From positions 1,965,061 through 2,029,060 of the forward strand of contig NZ_CP041406.1 in NCBI RefSeq assembly GCF_014905135.1: 64,000 nucleotides of DNA, written 5' to 3'. Below are positions 9,501 through 18,103 of the stretch, piece after piece. The position numbers were made by a program, and so were the translations under genes. Position 1 is the first letter of the stretch; each line of letters starts with the position of its first letter. The stretch comes from Sulfurimonas paralvinellae. Lineage in GTDB: Bacteria > Campylobacterota > Campylobacteria > Campylobacterales > Sulfurimonadaceae. The notes beneath the pieces were generated by a model. That model was not told the origin of the DNA, did no database searches, and worked only from the letters and a program-made list of their open reading frames with translations.

Positions 9501-10113
9501 CAAAACCACCATCACCAAGCTTAGAATAAAGCCGCAGGCCCGCACTGTTTTTTGTAATGTTCTTTGTATCGAAATCATTTAATGCAAATCCGATATTTTC
9601 CAGTGAAAATTCAAAAGGTGTCTTGCGAGTGAAATCCGTATAATAGAGACGTCCGTTTTCAAGTTTGATTTTATCGACGATGATTCTAGGCAGTTCACTC
9701 TTTTTACTCTCTTTGTGTAATATTTTTGTTTGATTGTTCTCTTTGATTACATTGAGAAGATTTATACTTTTATCTTTATTGTAAACAAGGTGCACTTCAG
9801 GCATCACTAACGATAGCTCTTTTAAATGTACTGCTCCATACAGCAAAGAACTTGGATTGAGATTGATTTCCAGCCTTTTTAAAGCAAAAAGTGGCTTATC
9901 ATCAAGAGCTTTCAAATGAATGTTTGAAGCTTTCAGCGTAAATATCAGAGGATTAAATGAGAGAGATTCTATGGTTACTTTTGTTCTGGTTTGATATTCT
10001 ATAGTTTTTACAAGTTGTGGTTTTAAAACAAAAGGAAGGATGAAAAAACCTATAAACAGATAGGCAACAAAGAGATAAAAGAGATATTTTATTATTTTTT
10101 TAAGCAAAACCAA
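6505..10113 (-). CDS. DUF748 / AsmA-like giant envelope protein
   Basis: 1202 aa. One N-terminal membrane anchor (about 8-31) is followed by a long soluble region built of repeated beta-rich blocks of the form 'L.LKELSLVMPEV' and 'DKIKLENGRLYYTD', typical of AsmA-like and DUF748 proteins. The last 200 residues contain LEFIAFEFGKSDI and KRPKLILQVNA, resembling an OmpA-like tail, then a charged helical region. AsmA-like repeats form hydrophobic grooves that span the periplasm and are thought to move phospholipids. That role here is inference. It is monocistronic or paired with the YeiH gene, 55 nt apart. Confidence 0.82.
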   Translation of the reverse strand: MVLLKKIIKYLFYLFVAYLFIGFFILPFVLKPQLVKTIEYQTRTKVTIESLSFNPLIFTLKASNIHLKALDDKPLFALKRLEINLNPSSLLYGAVHLKELSLVMPEVHLVYNKDKSINLLNVIKENNQTKILHKESKKSELPRIIVDKIKLENGRLYYTDFTRKTPFEFSLENIGFALNDFDTKNITKNSAGLRLYSKLGDGGFVDFQSQILSIVPFKIKGTLDFQASKLYTEWKYMQDVLKLEVADGKVSFHTKYMLNLDDINATKIDDLNLAVDKLRIKPKDEDRDILNLDSLYVKNALILPMQQNVQVKKVGLHGLKVKAKRYKNGSIDWLELTKMPDSEINATQQTPQGDNTSKPWNVTLQSLALEKIFLEFKDESIVPNVTTTVKRLDIYADDLTLAGEKPFSYQIKLQLNESGMCDINGTLAHKKLNLATYAVCKNLDIAHYRPYIDKAAKKNLKKYDLSLEHALLDLEAAAQVQEHNNTLAINVNDANLSLKKLFLDKTSTKEKLAQFKDFTIKGIVLDSEAKELQVADVALNDFTTNVVRYKDAKLNVADVVVAKEAKQGQKQPKSAKAEKPFRVKIKHIAMNNAKVLVEDRAISKVQKQRLDKINVIVHDFDIQKRSWLRYKASMRINRKGKLTASGKLQHTPLKQSGTLSLQRLSLKELTPYLQEQSYVSIDDGRFSLRVDESYSKSKKYPDVRVHGEAALDSLFISNTNDVNSSLFSLNELRIKPFTLELFPNRLYIDNVAVDSFYVAAKIDENKTINFAKLMKQSAETNENNVTTAVDKNISKKTKKSFPVKIAKINVTNGSASFSDLSLPIKFKTDIHDLNGAVYAVSNSPGDTTYINIDGEVDKYGSTKLSGSVDSFNPKEYTDLSFNFKNLDLHNMSGYSASFAGYPIDSGKLYLDLGYQIMHSELSATNNIMIKKIKLGKEMEGDDVNHLPLGFVIGLLEDSDGIIDIDMPIKGNVDEPDFKYGALVWKTLGNLIAKAVTSPFKFLGSMMGLDGEELEFIAFEFGKSDIMAPQREKLDKLAKLMNKRPKLILQVNAVYDEVYDLKALKRQKLIAMVIQKSGDENIKNKKTALNIDMLEDLYAQLHEDDKQEKLKEKLEKEYKDDDKAYERAYQNALIELCTQIQPVSEEELNALAKQRVVKIQNYLIEQKSLNAQRVAVGKLEKLHKGDEEIVKLNLDIEVQSSDK

Positions 10114-10171
10114 ACTCCATTAAATAAAATAGTATTTAATGAAGCTTAGCCTTTTTTAGGTTAAAGTATGG

Positions 10172-11632
10172 TTATTGCTTTTTCACTCCTAAAACACTCT
10201 CTTTTGGGAAAACAAAGATAGTATCTCTGTATACAGAGATTTTTTTACTTGGCTTGCCATCTTTATCAAGTGCAAATGCATGAATCTTTATAGGGATAAT
10301 CGTATCTTTTCTTGGATTATCAGCCAGCATTTCTGTCGTTGAAAGCGTTACGATTTTTTTCTTTTTCACATCAGGAACAACTCTAAACGGTTTGGATGGT
10401 TTTACAATTCTTATTTTTCCTTCCATTCCTTTTGGCGGTATTACATCAAAGTAAAATTTCATCGGCTTATCCTGCGTATTTTGCAGTAAGAAGACATATG
10501 AATTATCTACTACGAATTTATCAGCCGTTGGATGCTTCACAGCATAAAGTCTTGTCTCTTTATTGATATTTAAAAGCATATACTCTTTCTTTGACGCCAT
10601 GAAACCAAGCATAATTGTAATGATGATCAAAACAGCGATATAACCTATAATTTTAGGTCTGAAAAGTTTTGTTTTTCCTTTTCTTTCTACTACTTCATAT
10701 TCACTCGACCATTGCACAAGCGATGGTTTTCCAAGTTTACCCATTACGGTTGTACACGCATCAACACACTCAAGGCAGTTGATACACTCTAACTGTAAAC
10801 CTTCACGAATATCAATATGCGTCGGACAGACCGTCACACATTTTTCACAGGTCGTACACTCGGCATTTGGATCAATTTCTTTAAGATCTTTTTGCTTGTT
10901 AACAAGCTTTATATGATCGCCGTGTCCATCATCTTCATATATTTTACCACCACGATGCTCATCATAGATCGCCATAACGGTATGGTCATCATAGAGCACT
11001 GATTGAACACGAGAATAAGGACAGACATAGATACAAAAGTTCTCTTTTAGAAAAACAATATCATAGATAAGAAAAGCTGCAATTCCGACAACAAATCCTA
11101 TCATAGTCATGTGTTCACTAGGGTTTTGCAGATATTTGAAGAAATCTTCCGGCGGAACGAAATACCACATAAAATCCGCTCCTGCGATAAGCGCTAATAC
11201 TGTCCATATTAATATAGCAATTAATTTCTTTGCTTTATTTTCAGGCTTGGACATATCCGGCTCTTGTTGCTTGTTGCCGATTCTTTTACGAAGATGCAGT
11301 AATTTTGTCTCTATCAGGTCACGATATATGACACGAAATACAGTTTGCGGACATACCCAGCCACAAAAAACACGTCCACCCATTACCGTCATCCCAAAAA
11401 TTGTAATGAACATCAACATTAATAAAAACGGCATAAGATACATCTCTTGCATATCGAATTGAACAAAAGCAAGATCAAGTTTCATTTTGTCAAAACTCAA
11501 TAGAAAGAAATGGTGCCCATTTACTTCAATCCATGGTAAAACCAAAGCAACAATCGTTGCCATTGTGTAGACATAATAGCGCTTTATCCTCCATGGAGTC
11601 GGTATCTTAATACCTTTTTTTTCTTCACTCAT
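10172..11632 (-). CDS. ccoG: cytochrome c oxidase accessory protein CcoG (FixG/RdxA)
   Basis: Membrane-bound iron-sulfur protein needed for copper delivery and assembly of cbb3-type oxidase. About five hydrophobic segments, a GWVCPQTVF motif, CVCPYSRVQS-like cysteines, and a ferredoxin-like 2x[4Fe-4S] region with CTTCEKCVTVCP and CINCLECVDAC. A C-terminal immunoglobulin-like periplasmic domain follows (about 345-486). The ATG at 11632 (GGGAG 8 nt upstream) is preferred over one five codons earlier; the protein is then 486 aa. Its presence implies microaerobic respiration. The gene lies only 19 nt after the recombinase-like gene, suggesting co-transcription. Confidence 0.95.
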   Translation of the reverse strand: MSEEKKGIKIPTPWRIKRYYVYTMATIVALVLPWIEVNGHHFFLLSFDKMKLDLAFVQFDMQEMYLMPFLLMLMFITIFGMTVMGGRVFCGWVCPQTVFRVIYRDLIETKLLHLRKRIGNKQQEPDMSKPENKAKKLIAILIWTVLALIAGADFMWYFVPPEDFFKYLQNPSEHMTMIGFVVGIAAFLIYDIVFLKENFCIYVCPYSRVQSVLYDDHTVMAIYDEHRGGKIYEDDGHGDHIKLVNKQKDLKEIDPNAECTTCEKCVTVCPTHIDIREGLQLECINCLECVDACTTVMGKLGKPSLVQWSSEYEVVERKGKTKLFRPKIIGYIAVLIIITIMLGFMASKKEYMLLNINKETRLYAVKHPTADKFVVDNSYVFLLQNTQDKPMKFYFDVIPPKGMEGKIRIVKPSKPFRVVPDVKKKKIVTLSTTEMLADNPRKDTIIPIKIHAFALDKDGKPSKKISVYRDTIFVFPKESVLGVKKQ

Positions 11633-11651
11633 ATATAATTCTCCCATTTAA

Positions 11652-12287
11652 TTAATTTGGACAGGTAATGGTATTGATTACCTGTTCTTCTGCATCCTTT
11701 GGTGCTGTCATTAACAGTGATCCAAATGCGACCTGCTTGAGTTCACGTGACTCTATGTAGTCTTTTAGTGAACTTCTGCTCACATTTAAAAGGCGTGCCA
11801 TTTCACTCACACTTTTACCCTCTCGTATAAATGCAATAATTTCATTTATATAAACATCAAATTTTGAGTTCGAACGACTCCCTTTAGGTCGGCCAATAAC
11901 CCTTTTGGAATCGTTTTGAAGTCTCTGACGAAGCTGATCCATCAATCCTAAAACAAGCATCACACTGCTCTGTTGTGTCATTATAACAGATTGTTTTATA
12001 AAATGTACTGCGAACTCATTTTTCAACAAACAGGAAAACATCTGAATAAGATCTTCCATATTTGTTGTGAGCACCCATACATCATAGATTAAAAGTGTCG
12101 CTTGATTTTTAGACTGAAAATATTGTGTCACATCTTTTCGATCTTCGAGACGTTTGTTTTGTGACGTATAGTCAACGAACTCATCATCAATAATAAGGTC
12201 ATTTGCAACAGCGTAAGAATTTATTAACTGTAACTGTTCATGAACAGGAGCAAAATTCTTATCTGGTCTTATGTATGCAATTACCAT
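11652..12287 (-). CDS. resolvase-fold HTH protein lacking the catalytic residues
   Basis: 211 aa. Residues 1-125 resemble the serine-recombinase (resolvase/invertase) N-terminal domain, opening MVIAYIRPDK where active enzymes have Y-x-R-V-S-T. The catalytic serine position is Asp9, and the conserved arginines of the D-x-x-R-x-x-R motif are absent (YDVWVLTT around 69-75). Residues 132-180 contain GRPKGS followed by a Hin-like helix-turn-helix (EGKSVSEMARLLNVSRSSLKDYI). I infer a DNA-binding regulator rather than a recombinase. It is directly upstream of ccoG and faces metH across a 207 nt gap that holds repeated TGACGA boxes. Confidence 0.8.
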   Translation of the reverse strand: MVIAYIRPDKNFAPVHEQLQLINSYAVANDLIIDDEFVDYTSQNKRLEDRKDVTQYFQSKNQATLLIYDVWVLTTNMEDLIQMFSCLLKNEFAVHFIKQSVIMTQQSSVMLVLGLMDQLRQRLQNDSKRVIGRPKGSRSNSKFDVYINEIIAFIREGKSVSEMARLLNVSRSSLKDYIESRELKQVAFGSLLMTAPKDAEEQVINTITCPN

Positions 12288-12321
12288 TTAACGATTAAAC
12301 CTCACTAATTATTGATTTTCA

Positions 12322-12398
12322 TCGTCATTATACACTTTTTTGACGAATTAAGTCAATAGTTTTTCAACTTATTTCGTCATTAAACCTCTATTTTGACT
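12322..12398. promoter_or_regulatory. cluster of TGAC/GTCA half-sites (candidate operator)
   Basis: Within the divergent gap there are five related half-sites: TCGTCA at 12322, TTGACGA at 12340, GTCAA at 12352, TCGTCA at 12374 and TTGACT at 12393. TTGAC-N7-GTCAA (12340-12356) is a perfect inverted repeat, and TCGTCA...TGACGA (12322-12346) is another. The boxes lie 35-111 nt upstream of the recombinase-like regulator and 97-173 nt upstream of metH, a sensible place for autoregulation. Binding by that regulator is inference. Confidence 0.45.
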
Positions 12399-12494
12399 TA
12401 AAAGATTGTTTTTAAAACTACAATACAGCAGTTTTTATGTGGTAACAAGGTAAAATGTAGCATTAGATTATTAAAAAAGTAAAAGATTTCTTAT

Positions 12495-15400
12495 ATGACG
12501 ACAAAACAATACCTTTTAAAAACAATCAACAAACGCCCCCTTATCATCGATGGTGCCATAGGTACCCAACTGCAGCAGCGTGATGATCAGATTCCAGAAG
12601 ATGCTTGGGAAGGCAATGAAGGTTGTAATGAGCTGTTAAATGTGACAGCACCGGAGATCATGAACGATATCTTCTCTGCCTATCTGACAGCCGGGGCAGA
12701 TCTCATTACCACCAATACCTTTGGCTCGTTTTCATGGGTACTTGATGAGTATCAGATCGGCGATCGTGCTTATGAGCTCACAAAAGCCGGGGCAGAGCTG
12801 GTTAAAAAACAGTGCGAAAAGTTCTCTACCCCAGAACATCCCCGTTTTTGTCTGGGTTCCATCGGACCGGGGACAAAACTGCCATCACTCGGTCACATCA
12901 GCTATGATGAGATGTATGCAGGTTATACAGAGTTTTGTCTTGGACTTATCGACGGCGGTGCCGATATATTCTTGCTTGAGACATGTCAGGATCCTCTGCA
13001 GATCAAAGCAGCCCTGCATGCCTGTCAGGAAGCCTGTCGTCAAAGAGATGTAGAAATTCCAATTATGGTATCCGTTACTATCGAGCTTAGCGGTTCTATG
13101 CTCATTGGTACAGATGCACAGACAATTGCCACCATTATGGAGCCATTTGATATTCTCTCTCTTGGTTTTAACTGTGGGACAGGACCCGATCAGGTTGAAA
13201 AACATGTTAAAACACTCTCTGAACTCTGGGGTAAACCGATCTCGGTTCATGCCAATGCAGGTCTTCCTCAAAACAGAGGCGGCTACACCTACTACCCTAT
13301 GGGACCTGATGAGTTCGCCGACAAACAGGAAAACTTTCTAAAGTATGACGGAGTAAGCTTTTTAGGCGGTTGTTGTGGAACGACACCTCAACATATTCGT
13401 GCCCTCGTTGACAGAGTTGCCAGCATCACACCACGACCTCCAAGCGGTTCGCAGGAAAACTCTCTTGCTTCACTCTTCTCTACAGTCCCTCTGATGCAAG
13501 AACCAGCACCTCTGCTTATGGGAGAGCGAAGCAATGCAACAGGCTCCAAAGCCTTTCGTGAACTTCTCTTGGCAGAAGATTATGAAGGTACGCTTTCTGT
13601 AGCACAGCAGCAGGTTCGCGCAGGCGCCCATGTCCTTGATGTCAATGTCGGTTTTGCAGGACGTGACGAGACAAAGGACATGAATGCGGTTATGGGCATG
13701 TACAACCAAAAGATATCCATACCGCTTATGCCTGACTCCACGCAAACAAAGGGGCTTGAAACTGCACTCAAAAACATCGGTGGACGCCCGATACTCAACT
13801 CTGTCAACCTCGAAGACGGTGAAGAGAAATTCGATGCTGTCTGCCAACTTGCCAAAAAGTTCGGTACAGCCTTGGTCTGCCTGACAATCGATGAAGTCGG
13901 TATGGCAAAGACCGTCGAAAATAAAATTGCAGTTGCCGAACGCATCATTGATCTAGCAACACAGAGACACGGTCTGAAAAAAGAGGATCTGGTATTTGAT
14001 GTACTTACCTTTACACTCGGAAGTGGAGATGAAGAGTATCTTGATGCCGGTATCAACACCATAGAAGCGATCCGCGAACTTCGCAAGCGCCACCCTGAAG
14101 TAGGAACGACACTCGGACTTTCCAACATCTCTTTTGGTCTTGATAAAGATGCCCGTCCATACCTCAACTCAATGTTCCTGCACCACTGTCTTGAAGCAGG
14201 GCTGACTTCAGTCATCATCAATGTAAAACATATCATCCCTATCAACAAAATAAGTAAAGAAGATCAGGAGATATGCGACAACCTCATATTCAACCGTGGT
14301 GAAGAACCTCTTTTCAAATTCATTGAACACTTCAGCACAAAAGAGGCAGTTGATAATGAAGCCGAAGATGCCGAATATCTTGCAATGAGTGATGAAGAGA
14401 AGATTGCGAAACTACTCATGGATGGGGACAAAGAGAGGATGATTCCGCTTGTCGAAGAGGTTCGCCACCGCATTCCTGCAGAAAAAATCGTCAATGAGAT
14501 TCTTATCGATGCGATGAAGGTCATCGGTGAACTTTTTGGAAGCGGGCAAATGCAGCTGCCTTTTGTTCTGCAATCAGCTGAGACTATGAAAAAGACCGTT
14601 GATTTTCTTAACCCCTACCTGCCAAAGATCGAAAAAGCGGTTGATACAACCCTTGTATTAGGTACCGTAAAAGGAGATGTTCATGATGTCGGTAAAAATC
14701 TTGTCGATATCATTCTATCAAACAATGGCTACAAAGTACAAAATCTCGGTATCAAAGTAGAACTCGAGCAGTTCCTAGACGCAATGGAAAAAGATGCCAA
14801 TATCTCAGCAATAGGTATGAGTGGACTCCTTGTAAAATCAACACAGGTTATGCTTGAAAACCTGACGACACTTGAAGAAAAAGGAATAAAAATTCCTGTT
14901 TTACTCGGCGGTGCCGCACTTACCCGCTCTTTTATCGATGATTTCTGTCGAAAAGCCTACAGCGGACCTATCTTCTACTGTAGAGATGCTTTTGACGGTG
15001 TAACTGCTATGAGCAGAATCGAAGCAGGCAATATGGACACCAATCTCCATCCGGATGCTCCCCAAATTGAAAAGAAAGAGGAAAAAGAGGTCGTCATTCC
15101 TCCTTTTGAAGAGATAAAGATGCCTTCACGTGATGTAGAGGTACCGACGCCGCCGTTTTGGGGAAGACGGGAACTCAAGCTCACGCAGCAACAGGTGGAG
15201 CTTGCCTTTGAATGGATCAACCATAAACTACTCTTTAAATCGCGCTGGGGCTACAGCTCAAAAGGCATGAGCAAAGAGGCATACCAAAAACAGCTTGATG
15301 AAGTTGTCTGGCCTGCCTATGAAAAGCTAAAAGCGAGATTTTTAGAGGAGCAGCTCTTTGAGCCGACCATACTCTACGGCTATTGGCCATGTAGAAGTGA

Positions 15401-15980
15401 TGATACCTCACTGCTTATCTTTCCTGAAAATGAAGGATGGTTCAGTGAAGATGAGATAAACAGAGAACCTCTTGAGCAGATTATTGGACGTGCAGAAGAA
15501 GTTTTTACCTTCCCAAGACAGCGAAGAAAACCACACAGAGCACTGAGTGACTTCTTTCATGCCGATCGTCACGATGTCGTTGCCTTGACCTGCGTGAGCG
15601 CCGGAAGTAAGCTGAGTGAAGTCGAACATGAGATATACGAACGCGGTGATTATACAGAATATTATCAATTCCATGGCCTTGGTGTTGAGCTTGCCGAAGC
15701 CCTTGCCGAAATAGCTCATAAGCAGATTCGACTCGATCTTAACATTGCAAAAGATGAGGGAAATACCCTTGCTGATGTAAGAATGAATCGTTATCAGGGG
15801 AGCCGATACTCTTTTGGTTATGCAGCCTGTCCTGATCTTGAACTCAACCGACCGCTCTTTAATCTTTTAAAGCCTGAAGAGTTTGGCATAGAATTAAGCG
15901 AGACATTCCAAATTCATCCGGAGCAGAGTACTTCTGCACTTGTTGTCTATCATCCTGATGCGACTTACTATAATGTCTAA
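12495..15980 (+). CDS. metH: cobalamin-dependent methionine synthase
   Basis: Transfers a methyl group from 5-methyltetrahydrofolate via cobalamin to homocysteine. The 1161 aa protein has all four modules: homocysteine/zinc domain (1-310; zinc ligands C227, C293, C294 in GFNCGTG and GGCCGTTP), pterin-binding domain (about 335-595), cobalamin cap and Rossmann domain (about 625-860, with DVHDVG at 728-733), and the SAM-dependent reactivation domain (about 895-1161, with RYQGSRYSFGYAACP). No cobalamin riboswitch is visible upstream. It is slightly shorter than E. coli MetH (1227 aa). Its stop overlaps the convergent comM stop by 4 nt. Confidence 0.98.
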   Translation: MTTKQYLLKTINKRPLIIDGAIGTQLQQRDDQIPEDAWEGNEGCNELLNVTAPEIMNDIFSAYLTAGADLITTNTFGSFSWVLDEYQIGDRAYELTKAGAELVKKQCEKFSTPEHPRFCLGSIGPGTKLPSLGHISYDEMYAGYTEFCLGLIDGGADIFLLETCQDPLQIKAALHACQEACRQRDVEIPIMVSVTIELSGSMLIGTDAQTIATIMEPFDILSLGFNCGTGPDQVEKHVKTLSELWGKPISVHANAGLPQNRGGYTYYPMGPDEFADKQENFLKYDGVSFLGGCCGTTPQHIRALVDRVASITPRPPSGSQENSLASLFSTVPLMQEPAPLLMGERSNATGSKAFRELLLAEDYEGTLSVAQQQVRAGAHVLDVNVGFAGRDETKDMNAVMGMYNQKISIPLMPDSTQTKGLETALKNIGGRPILNSVNLEDGEEKFDAVCQLAKKFGTALVCLTIDEVGMAKTVENKIAVAERIIDLATQRHGLKKEDLVFDVLTFTLGSGDEEYLDAGINTIEAIRELRKRHPEVGTTLGLSNISFGLDKDARPYLNSMFLHHCLEAGLTSVIINVKHIIPINKISKEDQEICDNLIFNRGEEPLFKFIEHFSTKEAVDNEAEDAEYLAMSDEEKIAKLLMDGDKERMIPLVEEVRHRIPAEKIVNEILIDAMKVIGELFGSGQMQLPFVLQSAETMKKTVDFLNPYLPKIEKAVDTTLVLGTVKGDVHDVGKNLVDIILSNNGYKVQNLGIKVELEQFLDAMEKDANISAIGMSGLLVKSTQVMLENLTTLEEKGIKIPVLLGGAALTRSFIDDFCRKAYSGPIFYCRDAFDGVTAMSRIEAGNMDTNLHPDAPQIEKKEEKEVVIPPFEEIKMPSRDVEVPTPPFWGRRELKLTQQQVELAFEWINHKLLFKSRWGYSSKGMSKEAYQKQLDEVVWPAYEKLKARFLEEQLFEPTILYGYWPCRSDDTSLLIFPENEGWFSEDEINREPLEQIIGRAEEVFTFPRQRRKPHRALSDFFHADRHDVVALTCVSAGSKLSEVEHEIYERGDYTEYYQFHGLGVELAEALAEIAHKQIRLDLNIAKDEGNTLADVRMNRYQGSRYSFGYAACPDLELNRPLFNLLKPEEFGIELSETFQIHPEQSTSALVVYHPDATYYNV

Positions 15981-17485
15981 CGTCTTCTATAAGAGAGTGC
16001 CTCAAGCAGGTGCTCTTTTTCTATAACACTGCTTTCAACCAGATCAGCGATTGTTCGGGAGACCTTTTGCACCTTTTTAATGCTGCGAAAAGAGAGTTTA
16101 AAACGATCTATCGCCATTGCAAGTGTTTCACTTGCTGCTTCACTCATAATACAGTGTTTCTCTATCTCAGCATCACTCATCTTTGCATTGAAATTCTGCT
16201 GTTTTCTTTTTTGACGGAAAATATTTGCAGCAACCACCTTTTTATGCAGCTCTTTTGAACCCACGCTCGCCTTGTCATCATTCTTTACATTCTGCATCAC
16301 GACATTAATGTCAATACGATCCAAAAATGGCTCAGAAAGACGATTTTTATACTTCTGAATTTCAAGCTCGTTGCATCTGCACTCTTTATACTCATCCAAT
16401 AGATTTCCGCAGGGACAAGGATTCATTGCGCCGATAAAAAGAAAATTTGCCGGATACTCTACTTTTGCATTGACACGTGAAATGTGTATCTTATTGTCCT
16501 GCATCGGCTCACGCAAAGCCTCTAAAACCGACTTTGAAAAGTAAGGCAGTTCATCGAAGAACAAAACTCCATTGTTCGCTAGTCCCACTTCGCCTATACG
16601 GGCTTTATGACTTCCACCGCCAAATACCGAAGCGAGTGTCGAGGAGTGATGCGGCGATTTAAAGGGACGATGCGGCTTAAAAAGCGGTTCTTTCCCTTCT
16701 AATATCTGCAGCTTCGCCATATCAAGAATCTCCGGCATCTGCATCGGCGGTAAGATATAACGAAGTCGTGAAGAGATCATACTCTTTCCTGATCCTGGAC
16801 TTCCTTCGAGTAAGATATTATGAAATCCGGCAGCAGCAATGAGTGCTGCTCTTTTAGCGATTTCTTGTCCTTTTACATCTTTAAAGTCCTCTATATACTC
16901 TTTTACATAGTAGTATTTTGCATTGCCAAGTTCATAAAACGGATACTCTATAGAGCTGTTTTGCTGCACAGGCTCTGCATTTGCCTGATCTTTTAAAAGT
17001 TTTACTGCTTCATTGAGCGTGGAAACACCGTAAAATGAGACATCAGGAATTTTTGAGAGTTTCTCCAGCGACTCTTTAGGGACAATTGCCTTTTGAATTA
17101 CACCCTGATTGGCTAAGGAGAGGATGAGCGGATAGAGCTGTATATTCTCTTTGACATCACCCGAAAGGCCAAGTTCACCAAATACGAACCACTCCGAAAA
17201 ATCTTCTTCACTCTCATTGAGCAGTATCAAAAGAGCGATGCTAAGATCGAAATGAGAACCCGATTTAGAAAGTTCACTAGGAGAGAGGTTCAGCGTTATC
17301 CGCTTGGGAGGAAAAGAAAAATCATTACTTAAAAGAGCAGACTTCACTCTCTCACGCGCCTCTGAAATGGCAGTCGAGACCATTCCGACAATGGAGAAAG
17401 AAGGTAAGCCTTTTGTTAGTGTTGCCTCTACGGCAACTACTCTCGCATCGATTCCTTCATTTGTCGCACATTGAATTTTTTTCAT
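15977..17485 (-). CDS. comM: YifB/ComM family Mg-chelatase-like AAA+ ATPase
   Basis: 502 aa. An N-terminal Lon-protease-like domain (about 1-165, ending in the family block with VPKESLEKLSKI) precedes an Mg-chelatase-like AAA+ ATPase with Walker A GSPGSGKSMI (about 230-239) and Walker B GVLFFDELPYF, then a C-terminal Mg-chelatase subdomain. The SPHHSSTLASVFGGG motif and the CPCG cysteines are typical of the family. In naturally competent bacteria ComM is a hexameric helicase that promotes branch migration of incoming DNA. GAGG lies 6 nt before the ATG. Confidence 0.93.
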   Translation of the reverse strand: MKKIQCATNEGIDARVVAVEATLTKGLPSFSIVGMVSTAISEARERVKSALLSNDFSFPPKRITLNLSPSELSKSGSHFDLSIALLILLNESEEDFSEWFVFGELGLSGDVKENIQLYPLILSLANQGVIQKAIVPKESLEKLSKIPDVSFYGVSTLNEAVKLLKDQANAEPVQQNSSIEYPFYELGNAKYYYVKEYIEDFKDVKGQEIAKRAALIAAAGFHNILLEGSPGSGKSMISSRLRYILPPMQMPEILDMAKLQILEGKEPLFKPHRPFKSPHHSSTLASVFGGGSHKARIGEVGLANNGVLFFDELPYFSKSVLEALREPMQDNKIHISRVNAKVEYPANFLFIGAMNPCPCGNLLDEYKECRCNELEIQKYKNRLSEPFLDRIDINVVMQNVKNDDKASVGSKELHKKVVAANIFRQKRKQQNFNAKMSDAEIEKHCIMSEAASETLAMAIDRFKLSFRSIKKVQKVSRTIADLVESSVIEKEHLLEALSYRRR

Positions 17486-17541
17486 AAAGCAGCCTCTCTT
17501 TCGTTGCTGCTATAGTAATATTTTTTGAATTTAAAAAGGAA

Positions 17542-17564
17542 GAATATGACAAAACGTCATATTA
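17542..17564 (-). terminator. AT-rich hairpin after def
   Basis: Read leftward, AATATGAC-GTTTT-GTCATATT forms an 8-bp stem at 17543-17563, overlapping the def stop codon. It is followed by CTTCCTTTTT. The T-rich tail makes a weak intrinsic terminator plausible, separating the clpP-GGDEF-def unit from comM. Confidence 0.4.
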
Positions 17565-18086
17565 TTTGGATTTTTTACGCTCTTTTTGCATTCTTTTATA
17601 CTCTTTTTCAAACTTTTTACGACGAGCATAGGAGAGATGGTCGATAAACAAGATACCCTCCAGATGATCCATCTCGTGTTGAATGGCTATAGCTAAAAGG
17701 CCATCTGCATCAAGTGTTTTCGTGTTGCCTTCTCTGTCTTGATAATTGATCGTTATCATATCATGGCGCTTCACATCTTCATAAAACTGGGGAACACTCA
17801 AACAACCCTCCTGATAAGTTGTCTCTCCCGCTTTGGATACAATGACGGGGTTGATGATCTCAAGAAGATTTTCAGGGTGCTGTTCACCCTCTTCATCTGG
17901 CAGATTGATAACAAGTGCCCGAATCGGATGAGCGACCTGAATAGCGGCAAGTCCGATACCATTCGTCTCTATCATAAACGGGTGCATCGCATCAAGCAAT
18001 TCATGTAGTTTTTCATCAAAAACTTTTACCTCTTGGGATTTTTGACGCAGTCTTTTATCTGGATATTCGACTATTTGTAACTTCAT
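17562..18086 (-). CDS. def: peptide deformylase
   Basis: Removes the formyl group from the N-terminal methionine of nascent proteins using a bound metal. All three family motifs are present in the 174 aa protein: GIGLAAIQ (43-50), EGCLS (93-97, metal ligand C95) and HEMDH (137-141, ligands H137 and H141, catalytic E138). The C-terminal KKFEKEYKRMQKERKK tail is strongly basic. It lies 17 nt downstream of the GGDEF gene and shares its strand with clpP and tig, a conserved co-translational processing group in Campylobacterota. Confidence 0.97.
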   Translation of the reverse strand: MKLQIVEYPDKRLRQKSQEVKVFDEKLHELLDAMHPFMIETNGIGLAAIQVAHPIRALVINLPDEEGEQHPENLLEIINPVIVSKAGETTYQEGCLSVPQFYEDVKRHDMITINYQDREGNTKTLDADGLLAIAIQHEMDHLEGILFIDHLSYARRKKFEKEYKRMQKERKKSK

Positions 18087-18103
18087 TTTCTTTAAATATA
18101 TTC

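Noticed and set aside
12340..12356. FNR/CRP-type site TTGAC-N7-GTCAA.
   Set aside because: The half-site spacing (17 bp overall) differs from the TTGAT-N4-ATCAA pattern, so it is listed only as a possible operator of unknown factor.
12288..12494. Cobalamin or SAM riboswitch upstream of metH.
   Set aside because: The 207 nt gap lacks the conserved cobalamin-riboswitch blocks and has no compact multi-helix fold that I can recognise; it holds TGACGA boxes instead.
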